Assembly (NCBI RefSeq): GCF_963677565.1
Contig: NZ_OY781981.1
Location: 3,650,001-3,714,000 of the forward strand
DNA from: an uncultured Draconibacterium sp.
Lineage (GTDB): Bacteria; Bacteroidota; Bacteroidia; Bacteroidales; Prolixibacteraceae
Length of the DNA: 64,000 bases
Direction: 5' to 3'
The notes beneath the pieces were generated by a model. The model did no database searches and was not told the origin of the DNA. It was given only the letters and a program-made list of their open reading frames with translations. Positions 1-9,163 of the stretch are shown piece after piece (within the stretch, counting starts at the first letter, position 1; each line of letters begins with the position of its first letter). The translations under genes were made by a program, and so were the position numbers.

Positions 1-645
1 GAATTTGCTCTTGAGAAAAAGATAACCACGGAAGCTGATGCTGAAGCGGGAATCTATAATATAGGACAAAACTGGTTGGGATCGGGCGTGCTGGAGTGGT
101 TTTCACGTCAATTTTATTCAGAATATTGTGGCGATGAGCTGTACCGTAATATGATAGAAAATGCAGAACAGGAACAGCCGGGAGCACGCGGAATTATTGT
201 TGATCCTGCATTTTATGATGATGGATACGGAAGCGAAGGCGGAATGATTAAAGGATTAACAATTAACACATCGCGAGGACAGATATACCGTGCATTTTTG
301 GAAGGACTTGCTTATCGGTTACGGGAAGGACTCGAGGCACTTGAAACAGCTGGAAGCTTTAAGGCAGAAAGTATAATTTGCGTGGGAGGAGGTTCTAAAA
401 ACAAGTTGTGGAATCAGCTAAGAGCCGATGTTTGTAAGGTTCCACTTCAGTTAATCGACCAAAAAGAAACCACTGTGCTCGGGGCTTCAATGTTTGTGTT
501 TAAAGGAGCTGGGTTCTTTAATTCGCTTGCCGAAGCACGTAATCAAATCGACTACAATCCACAACTTGTGGAGCCCTCAATAAACACTGAGGTTTACGAG
601 GGATATTATCAAAATTACCTAAAACTTCGCTCAGGCAAAGAATAA
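1..645 (+). CDS. FGGY-family sugar kinase, C-terminal part (fuculokinase-like, 5' end outside window)
   Basis: The frame is open from the first base, so this is the last 214 residues of a longer protein. It carries the C-terminal ATPase subdomain of FGGY kinases: a GGGSKN phosphate/adenine-binding motif at fragment residues about 129-134, followed by the QLRADV helix and a TTVLGASMF segment. FGGY kinases phosphorylate ketoses or polyols in the cytoplasm. The following genes are a fucose mutarotase, a fucose permease and a class II aldolase, so L-fuculokinase (ATP + L-fuculose to L-fuculose-1-phosphate) is the best reading. Rhamnulokinase or xylulokinase cannot be excluded from this fragment alone. 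The stop lies 25 bp before the next start, which suggests co-transcription. Confidence 0.85.
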   Translation, partial: EFALEKKITTEADAEAGIYNIGQNWLGSGVLEWFSRQFYSEYCGDELYRNMIENAEQEQPGARGIIVDPAFYDDGYGSEGGMIKGLTINTSRGQIYRAFLEGLAYRLREGLEALETAGSFKAESIICVGGGSKNKLWNQLRADVCKVPLQLIDQKETTVLGASMFVFKGAGFFNSLAEARNQIDYNPQLVEPSINTEVYEGYYQNYLKLRSGKE

Positions 646-670
646 CTTTAATACATCAAACTTTAAACTT

Positions 671-1104
671 ATGTTGAAAGGAATATCACCTTTATTGAGC
701 CCCGAATTGTTAGCAGTGTTGTGTAGAATGGGCACGGCGATGAAATTGTTCTGGCCGATGCACATTTCCCGGCTGAAAGTTTTAACGTGACTGTACTTCG
801 GGCTGATGGACTTAAAATTCCTGATTTACTAAAGGCTATACTACCGCTTTTTGAATTGGATGAGTATTGCGACAATCCCTTAATAATGATGAGTGCTGTT
901 GAAGGCGACACGCTCGATCCAAAGGTTGAAGAGAGTTATTTGGAAAGTGCCAGGCAATCAAATATAGAAATAGAACCGGTTTTAAGAATTGACCGATTTG
1001 CTTTTTATGAGCGGACAAAATCGGCCTTTGCGGTAGTTGTAACCGGGGAATTAGCCAAATACGGAAATCTAATATTAAAAAAAGGAGTTACACCAGTTGA
1101 CTAA
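671..1104 (+). pseudogene. fucU: L-fucose mutarotase FucU (RbsD/FucU family), split by a -1 frameshift
   Basis: From the ATG at 671 the first 20 codons read as a FucU N-terminus (MLKGISPLLSPELL then LCRM). The frame then slips at ATGGGCAC (728-735) and ends at a TGA at 788. From 733 the +2 frame reads HGDEIVLADAHFPAES and continues without a stop to 1104 through the C-terminal YERTKSAFAVVVTGE and YGNLILKKGV segments. Restoring one G (ATGGGGCAC) gives a full-length protein of about 144 residues, the normal size for the family, which interconverts the anomers of fucose. The slip falls beside the conserved GHG/D active-site segment. Either the gene is a very recent pseudogene or one base is missing from the assembly in a G run; the intact downstream frame favours an error or a very young mutation. 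Confidence 0.85.
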
Positions 1105-1238
1105 TAAAACTTATGAAACGAGCATGATTTTTCTGCATTCTAAATTCAAAAACGAGAATGAATGAAACTTGTGTGAGTGCCTGAATTTCTTCTCTTTCAA
1201 CAGGAAGATTAATATTCAGAAATCAAAATTTTAAACTT

Positions 1239-2537
1239 ATGAAACCAAATAAAACGAAAGTAGTTGAACGAAAATATTTATTTCCCTTTATTGTAATTAC
1301 CAGCTTGTTTGCCCTATGGGGATTTGCAAACGATATCACAAATCCAATGGTTGCGGCATTTAAAACGGTAATGGAAATTTCAAATGCCAAAGCCTCGTTA
1401 GTGCAGTTTGCTTTTTATGGAGGATACGCAACCATGGCAATTCCGGCAGCCTTATTTGTTCAAAAGTACAGCTATAAGAAAGGAATTCTTTTAGGATTGG
1501 CTCTGTATGCAACCGGAGCTTTGCTTTTTTGGCCGGCCGCTCAGTACCAGGCATTTGGATTTTTTCTCGTATCCTTATACATTCTAACTTTTGGTTTGGC
1601 TTTTTTAGAGACAACAGCTAATCCGTTCATTCTGTCGCTGGGTGCGGAAGAAACCGCAACAAGGCGATTAAACCTGTCGCAGGCTTTTAATCCAATGGGA
1701 TCGCTTTTGGGGATGTTTGTAGCTTCGCGAATTGTTTTAGCAGCATTGGAATCGGACAAAAGAAATTCAGCCGGAGAACTTATATTTCCTATGCTCGACG
1801 AGGCAACTAAAGCAGCTATTCGTACTAACGATTTAATGATCATCAGAAATCCGTATGTAATTCTCGGTTTGGTTGTAATAGTAATGTTTGTAGTTATTTT
1901 GCTAACAAAAATGCCACAAACCGGTCACCTAAATGAAATTCATCCCTACCATTCATTCAAGCGACTCATTAAAAATAAAATCTATCGCGAAGGAGTAGTG
2001 GCGCAGGTATTTTATGTGGCTGCTCAAATAATGTGTTGGACTTTTATCATTCAATATGCCGATAATCTTGGAATTGATAAGGCTACAGCACAGATGTACA
2101 ATATTGTTGCAATGGGAATATTTCTCGGTAGCAGGTTTATTAGTACACTATTAATGAAATATGTAAATGCCCGAAAACTATTAATGTTGTTTGCTATCGG
2201 TGGTATCTGTACCATATCTGGTGCGATATTGATTGAAGGAATGGCTGGCCTGTATTGTCTGGTCGCTACTTCCGCATTTATGTCGTTAATGTTTCCTACA
2301 ATTTATGGAATTGCTTTAAATGGAATTGGACAAGATGCAACTCTGGGTGCGGCAGGACTGGTAATGGCCATTGTAGGTGGAGCGTTAATGCCGCCTTTAC
2401 AGGGATCTATTATCGATATGGGGCAAATTGGAAATATGCCGGCAGTTAACGTGTCATTTGTTTTACCGCTAATAAGTTTTGTGGTGATTGCATTTTATGG
2501 CTACAGATCTTACAAGTTTCATGAAAAGGGTATATAG
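1239..2537 (+). CDS. fucP: L-fucose:H+ symporter, major facilitator superfamily
   Basis: A 432-residue membrane protein with about twelve hydrophobic segments and the FucP/GluP-type N-terminus: the FVIVTSLFALWGFANDITNP stretch opens the first helix, with the Asn-Asp pair conserved in FucP transporters, and an ETTANPF motif lies in the fourth or fifth helix. Family members import L-fucose (some glucose or galactose) with protons across the inner membrane. Length matches E. coli FucP (438 residues). It follows the kinase and mutarotase genes and precedes a fuculose-phosphate-type aldolase, which supports fucose as substrate. The preceding 134-bp gap has no clear terminator, so it is probably part of the same transcript. 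Confidence 0.92.
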   Translation: MKPNKTKVVERKYLFPFIVITSLFALWGFANDITNPMVAAFKTVMEISNAKASLVQFAFYGGYATMAIPAALFVQKYSYKKGILLGLALYATGALLFWPAAQYQAFGFFLVSLYILTFGLAFLETTANPFILSLGAEETATRRLNLSQAFNPMGSLLGMFVASRIVLAALESDKRNSAGELIFPMLDEATKAAIRTNDLMIIRNPYVILGLVVIVMFVVILLTKMPQTGHLNEIHPYHSFKRLIKNKIYREGVVAQVFYVAAQIMCWTFIIQYADNLGIDKATAQMYNIVAMGIFLGSRFISTLLMKYVNARKLLMLFAIGGICTISGAILIEGMAGLYCLVATSAFMSLMFPTIYGIALNGIGQDATLGAAGLVMAIVGGALMPPLQGSIIDMGQIGNMPAVNVSFVLPLISFVVIAFYGYRSYKFHEKGI

Positions 2538-2651
2538 TCTAAAATAGATTAGCAAGAATTTTGAACAAAATGAAGTCGTTTATATAATAGATAATCAGGT
2601 TTCAAGACGACAAAATGAAAGAATTTTGAAAAATATCAATACACAGAGATT

Positions 2652-3947
2652 ATGAGAAAATTAAACACAAAATGGATGCATCCTCGTGATCAGATAATAA
2701 TGATCATTGACAAGATTTACAAAGGGGGACTAACTACTACATCAGGTGGTAATATCTCAATTATTGACGATAATGGCGATGTGTGGGTAACTCCCTCAGC
2801 TATCGATAAGGGAACTTTACGAGCTTCTGACATTATTTGTGTGCGAAAGGATGGCTCTATTGAAGGGCGGCATAAACCATCCTCAGAATATCCTTTTCAT
2901 ATTGCCATTTATAAGTGCAGACCCGAAATTAAAGCGGTTATACATGCACATCCACCGGCACTGGTTTCATTTAGTATTGTACGTCAAATTCCAGATCCCA
3001 ATGTGCTGCCACAGGCCAAGAATGTTATCGGTCCTATAGGTTATGCACCTTACGCCCTGCCTGGCAGTAACGAATTGGGAGATGTGATTGCTGATGAATT
3101 TGAAAAAGGAGTAAATGCCGTAATTATGGAAAACCACGGTACTGTTGTGGGTGGAATTAATTTGAGCGATGCCTTTCAGCGTTTTGAAACGATGGAGTTT
3201 TGTGCACGAACCTTAATTAACGGAAATACAATTGGTACGGCCAATTACCTCACCGATCAGCAAATTGAAGAATTTGAAAACCAGATCCCGCGTTTACTGC
3301 CTGAAATGGACGAAACCAGCTATCCATCGGATGAACGGGCTATTCGTGAGCAAATACAACGAATTGTGCTACGTGCCTGCGAACAAGGCTTAATGATAAG
3401 TTCTTACGGTACTGTTTCAGTGCGTTGGAAAGAAAATGATTTTCTGATAACGCCTACAAATGTAGCTCGCTGGGATATTCAGCTAAAAGACATTGTTCAG
3501 ATTAAAGACGGTAAACGGGAGCCTGGAAAAGTTCCAAGCAGAGCAACCTGGTTGCATCAGGAAATTTATAAACGTTTTCCACATGTAAATTCAATTATTC
3601 TTACTCAAACTCCATACCTAATGGCTTATAGCGTAACCGGCGAGAAAATTGATGTAAGAACAATACCCGAAAGTTGGATTTTCCTGCAAGATATTCCTAA
3701 TATGCCTTTCGGATCGCATTTTGCCGGACAAGAGGCGATTTTAGATATACTTTCAGAGAATACTCCTGCGGTGATAATCAATAACGATTCGGTTTTGGTA
3801 ACCGGCGATAACTTGTTGGGAACCTTTGATAAACTTGAGGTAGCTGAATTTAGTGCTAAGTCTTTAATAATGGGTAATTCTTTGGGAAAACTTATTCCTA
3901 TTAATGACGAACAGGTGGAGGATTTAAGAAAGAAATTTTTAGGATAG
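2652..3947 (+). CDS. Tandem class II aldolase/adducin protein (L-fuculose-1-phosphate aldolase-like), second domain metal-site negative
   Basis: A 431-residue protein made of two class II aldolase/adducin domains, whereas E. coli FucA is a single domain of 215 residues. Domain 1 (about residues 8-215) keeps the catalytic set: E79 in SSEYPFH, H98 and H100 in IHAHPP, and H162 in ENHGTV, matching the FucA zinc ligands and acid/base. Domain 2 (about 225-431) keeps the fold and spacing, but the aligned positions read TQT (318-320) and D379 in INNDSV, so all three zinc histidines are gone. Domain 1 probably cleaves L-fuculose-1-phosphate to dihydroxyacetone phosphate and L-lactaldehyde; domain 2 is probably structural or regulatory. 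No signal peptide; cytoplasmic. Tandem forms of this kind could also act on related sugar phosphates. Confidence 0.85.
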   Translation: MRKLNTKWMHPRDQIIMIIDKIYKGGLTTTSGGNISIIDDNGDVWVTPSAIDKGTLRASDIICVRKDGSIEGRHKPSSEYPFHIAIYKCRPEIKAVIHAHPPALVSFSIVRQIPDPNVLPQAKNVIGPIGYAPYALPGSNELGDVIADEFEKGVNAVIMENHGTVVGGINLSDAFQRFETMEFCARTLINGNTIGTANYLTDQQIEEFENQIPRLLPEMDETSYPSDERAIREQIQRIVLRACEQGLMISSYGTVSVRWKENDFLITPTNVARWDIQLKDIVQIKDGKREPGKVPSRATWLHQEIYKRFPHVNSIILTQTPYLMAYSVTGEKIDVRTIPESWIFLQDIPNMPFGSHFAGQEAILDILSENTPAVIINNDSVLVTGDNLLGTFDKLEVAEFSAKSLIMGNSLGKLIPINDEQVEDLRKKFLG

Positions 3948-4070
3948 AATGTAATTCATTCCTACGATCTGGTTTTTAAAGCATCTAAAATTTAGTGTGT
4001 TTCAAAAGCTAGTACTTGTCCTTGTGTCGATGGTAGCTCTTCGTATCAATCAAAAAAACAGTAATCTTTT

Positions 4071-5471
4071 ATGAAATACATTCAAGTTGTAACATACATT
4101 TTTATTGCAGGCATTTTATTATCAACAAAGGCTTGTGCCAAACAACTTAATGCATCACGTATAAAACCAAATATTGTTCTCATAGTTGTCGACGATTTGG
4201 GCTATTCCGATGTAGGCTACATGAACCAGCAACCTGAAATTCAAACGCCAAATATTGATAGGTTGGCCAAGAACGGAATGGTATTTACAGATGCTTATGC
4301 GGCTTGCCCGGTTTGTTCGCCAACCCGTGCAAGCCTGATGACCGGTAAGTATCCGGCAACAGTAAAACTGACGTGTCACATACCAGGCATGGGCATGGAA
4401 AAGTATTTGGCGAAACTCAGCAAAGGAAAAAAACTGAAAGAGGCTTATTTTCGCGACCATTTACCCACCGAAGAGCTTACCATTGCTGAAGTATTAAAAG
4501 AAAAAGGTTATGCAACCGGATATATTGGTAAATGGCATTTGGGTGGTGAAGGTTCTATCTATACAAAAGATGGAATTGTAAATGCTGCCTATCATCCCGA
4601 TAATCAAGGATTCGATATAAATATTGGAGGTTGTGCTTATGGCCAGCCCCAAAGTTATTTTGATCCATATAAAAATGGTACCATCGAAGACCGCTTAGAA
4701 GGGGAGTACCTCACCGACAGACTGGGCGATGAAGCTGTAAAGTTTATCGAGCAAAACAAAGAGAAACCCTTCTTCCTGAACTTGGCAACTTATACTGTTC
4801 ACACGCCCTTAAGAGCACCTAAAAAGATTGTCGACAAATATAATGGCAATACCTATTATGCCATGATTGAAAAGCTTGACCAAAACGTTGGAAAAGTAAT
4901 GGGTAAATTGGGCGAACTGAATTTGCTGGAAAATACTGTGGTTCTATTCTATTCTGACAATGGTGGTTTGTGGGGAAATCCACCATTAAAAGGTATAAAA
5001 GGTACATTAAACGAAGGTGGTATTCGGGTACCTATGATTGTTAGCTTCCCAAAAAAAGTAAAGTCCGGAAGCCAATGTAATACTCCCGTTACTACTGTCG
5101 ATTTTTTCCCAACTTTTTTAGAGTTGGCTGGTGGCTCTGCTGCCGATTACCCAAAATTGGAAGGTGAAAGCCTCCTCCCTGTAGTTTACGGAAATGCAGC
5201 TATGCCAAATAGAGCGATATACTGGCATTTTCCTCACCACCGTAAAGAAGGACTTTCCATGGGAGCGGCCATCCGGGAAGGCGATTGGAAGTTAATAACA
5301 GAATTTGAAACGGAACAAAGTTACCTGTACAATTTGAAGGATGATCTCGCTGAAGAGAACAACCTTAGCAAGGAGTTTCCTGAAAAACGAGATGAGCTTT
5401 TGATAAAATTAGAACAGTGGCAGAAATCAGTGGATGCTGAAATGCCGGAAGTAAACGAAGAGTATAATTAA
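4071..5471 (+). CDS. Sulfatase, family S1 (formylglycine type), exported
   Basis: A 466-residue alkaline-phosphatase-superfamily sulfatase. After an N-terminal signal region (a Cys occurs at residue 22, but the lipobox is poor, so a type I cut after ACA is equally possible) come the metal-binding VVDDLGYSD motif, the formylglycine site C82-S-P-T-R86, GKWHLGG, and YSDNGGLWG for the second half of the metal site. The enzyme hydrolyses sulfate esters on sugars in the periplasm or at the cell surface after Cys82 is oxidised to formylglycine. It lies downstream of the fucose genes and 23 bp before a GH117-like enzyme, which suggests that it desulfates an oligosaccharide containing fucose or another 6-deoxy/anhydro sugar. 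The exact S1 subfamily cannot be set by eye. Confidence 0.92.
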   Translation: MKYIQVVTYIFIAGILLSTKACAKQLNASRIKPNIVLIVVDDLGYSDVGYMNQQPEIQTPNIDRLAKNGMVFTDAYAACPVCSPTRASLMTGKYPATVKLTCHIPGMGMEKYLAKLSKGKKLKEAYFRDHLPTEELTIAEVLKEKGYATGYIGKWHLGGEGSIYTKDGIVNAAYHPDNQGFDINIGGCAYGQPQSYFDPYKNGTIEDRLEGEYLTDRLGDEAVKFIEQNKEKPFFLNLATYTVHTPLRAPKKIVDKYNGNTYYAMIEKLDQNVGKVMGKLGELNLLENTVVLFYSDNGGLWGNPPLKGIKGTLNEGGIRVPMIVSFPKKVKSGSQCNTPVTTVDFFPTFLELAGGSAADYPKLEGESLLPVVYGNAAMPNRAIYWHFPHHRKEGLSMGAAIREGDWKLITEFETEQSYLYNLKDDLAEENNLSKEFPEKRDELLIKLEQWQKSVDAEMPEVNEEYN

Positions 5472-5494
5472 ATCAAAATCAAAACTTCGATCAT

Positions 5495-6469
5495 ATGAAT
5501 ATTTTTAAAAAACAACTAGTAATTAGCTTTTTACTGCTATCGCTATTAGCCTGTGGTGAGGAAAAAACAAAAACGGTAAAAGCCGTAGATTTTAATATGA
5601 ATGGCATTGGTCTGGAGGAAGGAGTCATGCGCAGGGATCCCAGCGATATAATCAAAGTTGGCGACTTGTATTATGTGTGGTATTCCAAAGGATTAATTTC
5701 TTCGGGATACGATGCTACCGTTTGGTATGCTACATCGAAAGATGGAAAAAACTGGACAGAAAAAGGAGAGGCCTTGGCCAAAGGAAAACCAGGAACCTGG
5801 GAAGGAGAAAGTGTGTTTACACCTAATATTCTGGTTGCCGAAGGAAAATACTGGTTATTTTATACTGGAGTTTCCCGAAAATTTAAACAGCCTTACAACC
5901 CTGATTCAAAGATAGGAATTGCCGTATCCGATTCGCCCGATGGACCATGGGAGCGTCTTGCAACAAATCCCGCACTTACCAACAGCGACAATCCGGACGA
6001 TTTCGATAGCCACCTGGTTGATGATGCCTGTTTGATTGTAAAAGATGGAAAATACTGGTTTTATTACAAAGGGCGTCAGCAGGGAAAAAGTCCGGCAAAA
6101 ACGAAAATGGGAGTTGCGATTGCCGAGCAGCCTCAAGGACCTTATGTAAAGCACCCTGAAAATCCGGTAATTCCGGGCAATCACGAAGTGTTTGTGTGGA
6201 CTCAGGGCAAAGGAGTGGCCGCCATGATTGGCACTACCGGACCTGAAGACATTACAAATACCATTCAGTATGCCGAGGATGGTATTCATTTTACCGAAAC
6301 TCATGATTTGGTGAATAGCCCAACGGCTGCCGGAGCATATCGCCCGGAAGCATTTACCGAAAGTGGTAAAGGCGAAATCCCCGAGTGGGGTGTAAAAATT
6401 GGAAGACCCAATAGAAAGAAAGGTGAATTGCCTTTTATACAAGGATTTAAATTGAAATTGTCTGAATAG
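5495..6469 (+). CDS. GH117-like five-bladed beta-propeller glycoside hydrolase, lipoprotein
   Basis: 324 residues with a lipoprotein signal (LLSLLAC, Cys20). The body resembles GH117, the 3,6-anhydro-alpha-L-galactosidase family: RRDPSDIIKVGDLYYVWY (from residue 46), ESVFTPNILV, DSPDGPW, DFDSHLVDDACL (about 169-180), YYKG, GVAIAEQPQGPY, and a GNHEVFVW segment with His230, the position of the unusual histidine acid in characterised GH117 enzymes. Asp48 and Asp176/177 are candidates for the remaining catalytic residues. Its neighbours are a sulfatase and a GH97 enzyme beside fucose catabolism rather than agarases, so the sugar released may not be anhydrogalactose. GH43 is the alternative assignment, but the HEVFVW and FDSH motifs favour GH117. 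Confidence 0.75.
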   Translation: MNIFKKQLVISFLLLSLLACGEEKTKTVKAVDFNMNGIGLEEGVMRRDPSDIIKVGDLYYVWYSKGLISSGYDATVWYATSKDGKNWTEKGEALAKGKPGTWEGESVFTPNILVAEGKYWLFYTGVSRKFKQPYNPDSKIGIAVSDSPDGPWERLATNPALTNSDNPDDFDSHLVDDACLIVKDGKYWFYYKGRQQGKSPAKTKMGVAIAEQPQGPYVKHPENPVIPGNHEVFVWTQGKGVAAMIGTTGPEDITNTIQYAEDGIHFTETHDLVNSPTAAGAYRPEAFTESGKGEIPEWGVKIGRPNRKKGELPFIQGFKLKLSE

Positions 6470-6484
6470 AAAAACGAAACCATT

Positions 6485-8398
6485 ATGTATAAAAAACTTC
6501 TATTATTTGTGCTTTTAATTTCTTGCCTTTCATCGTGCAAGAAACCTTTGGATAACGCCAACCTGACTTCTCCCAACGGAAAGCTTAATCTTCAAATTGA
6601 ACTCACCGATGGAAAACTGAATTACAGTTTAAGTCAGGAGGAAAAAGCTTTACTTGGAACTTCCGCATTGGAAATATTTCCAAACGCTACCATAAGCATT
6701 TTAGATGCATCGGAAAGCGAAAGCAATACTTCCTGGAAGCCGGTTTGGGGGCAGTTTAGTACCATTCAGGATAACTTTAAAGAACTTCAGCTAACAATTG
6801 ATGTTGACGGAGTTGGAGGAAAATTATTGGCAAGGGTTTATGATGAAGGTGTGGCTTTTCGTTTTGTTTTAAATGAAGGCGAGAAACCTGCAGAAGCCAT
6901 TTTGAAATGTGAATATACTTTACCTGAAGGGTGCAATTATTTTACGCCGGCAGGCGAAAGTGAACCTCTTGGCCCGGTTACATACAGTGGCTTAACAGAT
7001 TATGTGCAGGGCGAATCAAAGCGAAAAAGAAGAATTAGTGTTCCCTTGGTGGTTGAAGCTTCTAACAACAAATACTTGGCGCTATTGGAATCTGACCTGT
7101 ATGCTGCCAAAGGCATTTCATCAATGCAGTTGGGATTAGGCACGACGGAAGGAGCAATTGAATCCGTAAACAAGGTCGAATTAAGCGATAACGAATGGAC
7201 AAGTCCGTGGCGGGTAATTCTTTTTGGCGAAACCGCCGGCGAACTTGTTGTCAACACGGTTCCTGTTAATTTGGCAACCCCAAATAAACTGGAAAATACA
7301 GATTGGATCAAACCCGGAAAAACCTTGTGGGATTGGCGTGTGCATGGTTATACCGCTCCTGATGGATTTGTTTATGGCATTAACACTGAAAGTTATAAGC
7401 GTTTTGTAGATTTTGCAGACGAAAAAAAGATTGACTATTTCCTCATTGATGATGCATGGTATAAGCATGTAACCAAAGGACATTTTGAGATGTCGGACGA
7501 ACTGGACTTGCAGGCTGTAATTGAGTATGCTGCCGAGAAAGAGGTGGAGTTAATTTTGTATTACGACAGGAAAAATGGTGAGTATGGCGACGATGAACTT
7601 TTTCCATATTACCAATCTTTAGGAATGAAAGGCATAAAGTACGGCTTTATGGGAAGCGACCCTGAATTCTCGAGAGAAGCCATTCAAAAAAGTGCACAAA
7701 GTCGGTTGTTAATTGATTTTCACGATGGCCCTGTTCCGTTTACTGGAATGCGACGTACCTATCCCAATGCCATAACCCGCGAGTATTGCCATGCTCAGCA
7801 GGATTCACGTCGTGCTTTTACGCCTGAATCATTTATTAAGATGGCACTGATTAATGCCATTACTGGTCCACTTGATATGAATAACGGGAATTTTGATTTG
7901 ACAGGTATTAATGCCGGATTGCGAGAAAAAGGCCCGCGAAAAACAAACAGTTATTTTTCAACGGTTGCTTCTGAGGCAGCTCGCACCTTAATTATTTTTA
8001 GTGGTTTGGTTTGTATTCCCGATGCTCCGGAAGCTTATGCGGCCAAAGCCGATATATTCGAATTTATTCAAAAAATGCCGGTAGGAAAGTGGGACGAAAG
8101 CCGGGTTCTTCATTCTAAAATGACGGAATACATAAGTACTGCCCGGCGACAAGGTAAAGAATGGTTTATCGGTAGTGTATATAATCAGCAAGGCGGAACT
8201 CTGGACATTGATCTTGATTTTTTGGAAGAAGGAACAGAATATGCGGTCACTTATTACGAAGATACCGAAGAAACACATTGTAAAACCAATCCTGAAGCCT
8301 ACCAGGTGCGGAAAGGAATAGTGAAAAAAGGTGATGTAGTTAAGACGGTAATCGCTTCAGGTGGTGGACATTGCATGTGGATTCGACCAGTTAATTAA
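6485..8398 (+). CDS. GH97 family alpha-glycosidase, lipoprotein
   Basis: 637 residues with lipobox LSSC (Cys18). The domain order is that of GH97: an N-terminal beta-sandwich opening with LTSPNGKLNLQIEL, a (beta/alpha)8 barrel beginning near WDWRVHG (about residue 281) with IDYFLIDDAWY, and a C-terminal all-beta domain. The barrel has LLIDFHDGPVPFTGMRRTYP, equivalent to the segment that carries the nucleophile in retaining GH97 alpha-galactosidases. An Asp-type site therefore seems likely, and inverting SusB-like alpha-glucosidase activity less so. Characterised members remove alpha-linked glucose, galactose or arabinose residues. It follows the GH117-like gene by 15 bp. A second GH97 lies at 46664-48658 and is clearly different in its VHDEYRPTG segment. 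Confidence 0.88.
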   Translation: MYKKLLLFVLLISCLSSCKKPLDNANLTSPNGKLNLQIELTDGKLNYSLSQEEKALLGTSALEIFPNATISILDASESESNTSWKPVWGQFSTIQDNFKELQLTIDVDGVGGKLLARVYDEGVAFRFVLNEGEKPAEAILKCEYTLPEGCNYFTPAGESEPLGPVTYSGLTDYVQGESKRKRRISVPLVVEASNNKYLALLESDLYAAKGISSMQLGLGTTEGAIESVNKVELSDNEWTSPWRVILFGETAGELVVNTVPVNLATPNKLENTDWIKPGKTLWDWRVHGYTAPDGFVYGINTESYKRFVDFADEKKIDYFLIDDAWYKHVTKGHFEMSDELDLQAVIEYAAEKEVELILYYDRKNGEYGDDELFPYYQSLGMKGIKYGFMGSDPEFSREAIQKSAQSRLLIDFHDGPVPFTGMRRTYPNAITREYCHAQQDSRRAFTPESFIKMALINAITGPLDMNNGNFDLTGINAGLREKGPRKTNSYFSTVASEAARTLIIFSGLVCIPDAPEAYAAKADIFEFIQKMPVGKWDESRVLHSKMTEYISTARRQGKEWFIGSVYNQQGGTLDIDLDFLEEGTEYAVTYYEDTEETHCKTNPEAYQVRKGIVKKGDVVKTVIASGGGHCMWIRPVN

Positions 8399-9045
8399 AA
8401 TATAAAATGTGGAGGTCAAATACCAAATCATCGAAAATGAAGAAGAGATCATGCTTTTGACTGTGATGCTTTGTTTAATACTTTTAATTTACTTATGGAC
8501 ATCAGTCTGAACAAAGAAAATAACCTTCTTCCGCCTGAGTAGAGAATAGAATGGTGGGAACCACGGTAAAAGCGGTTGTAGTTCAAAATGGCAATGTTAT
8601 TTTATGCATGAACGAAAAATTTGATGCCGGTTTGGGACTTTGCTGGGATAAAAATAGCATAGCACCCTTTCCACATGCAAAAGGAATACGGGCCGTTGAT
8701 GCTAAGTATACAAAAGCTGAGGTTCAGGCGAACAATAATGTAAAATTCCTCGACTTTAAAGGCCGCGAAGGAAAAATTACCTGGTATCAGGAGAACGACG
8801 GAAGCGCTGGAAAATTCAACTTAAAAGTTTACTACGCCTGTAATGATAAAAACTCGAAGCGCCCGATGAATTTATTTATAAATGATAAAAAAGTGGCAAC
8901 GCTAACTTTTAACTCTACAAATTCGTGGAACTCGAATTGGAAAGAAGTTGAAATTAAGCAATACCTTGAGGCCGGGGCAAATTATATTGAACTTTGTACT
9001 ACAGGGCAAAGTGCACCAAATATTTTAATGTTGGTGGTAGAATAG
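8399..9045 (+). pseudogene. Decayed secreted protein: broken signal peptide plus CBM6/35-like C-terminal domain
   Basis: Only a 164-residue frame (8551-9045) survives as a block, and it starts inside what looks like a domain. Its last two thirds read as a CBM6/CBM35-type beta-sandwich: KITWYQENDGSAGKFNLKVY, RPMNLFINDKKVATL, NSNWKEVEIKQYLEAGANYI. Upstream lie two short frames that look like one shattered signal peptide: MKKRSCF at 8437-8460 and MLCLILLIYLWTSV at 8466-8510, in different frames and each ended by a stop. The frame at 8551 is closed 15 bp upstream by TGA at 8536. I read the whole interval as the remains of a larger secreted enzyme that has lost its catalytic part. A real small cytoplasmic protein starting at 8551 is possible but lacks support. 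Confidence 0.5.
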
Positions 9046-9163
9046 ATCTTAGTATAGCCAGGTGTTCGATGAAATAGTCATGACTTAATAAGGCAATTCT
9101 TTAAATTATTTGTTAAGTGAGAATTCAACCTCGCGCCTTAAAAATCATAATTAACAAATGATC

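Noticed and set aside
2538..2651. AAGAATTTTGAA repeated twice between fucP and the aldolase
   Set aside because: A+T-rich, short and in an A+T-rich gap; chance is a sufficient explanation.
9089..9140. Possible terminator between the CBM remnant and the flavoprotein gene (TAAGGC/GCCTTA with AATTCT/AGAATT)
   Set aside because: The two stems are joined by an asymmetric 9-base internal loop, and no T-tract follows on either strand at the right place.
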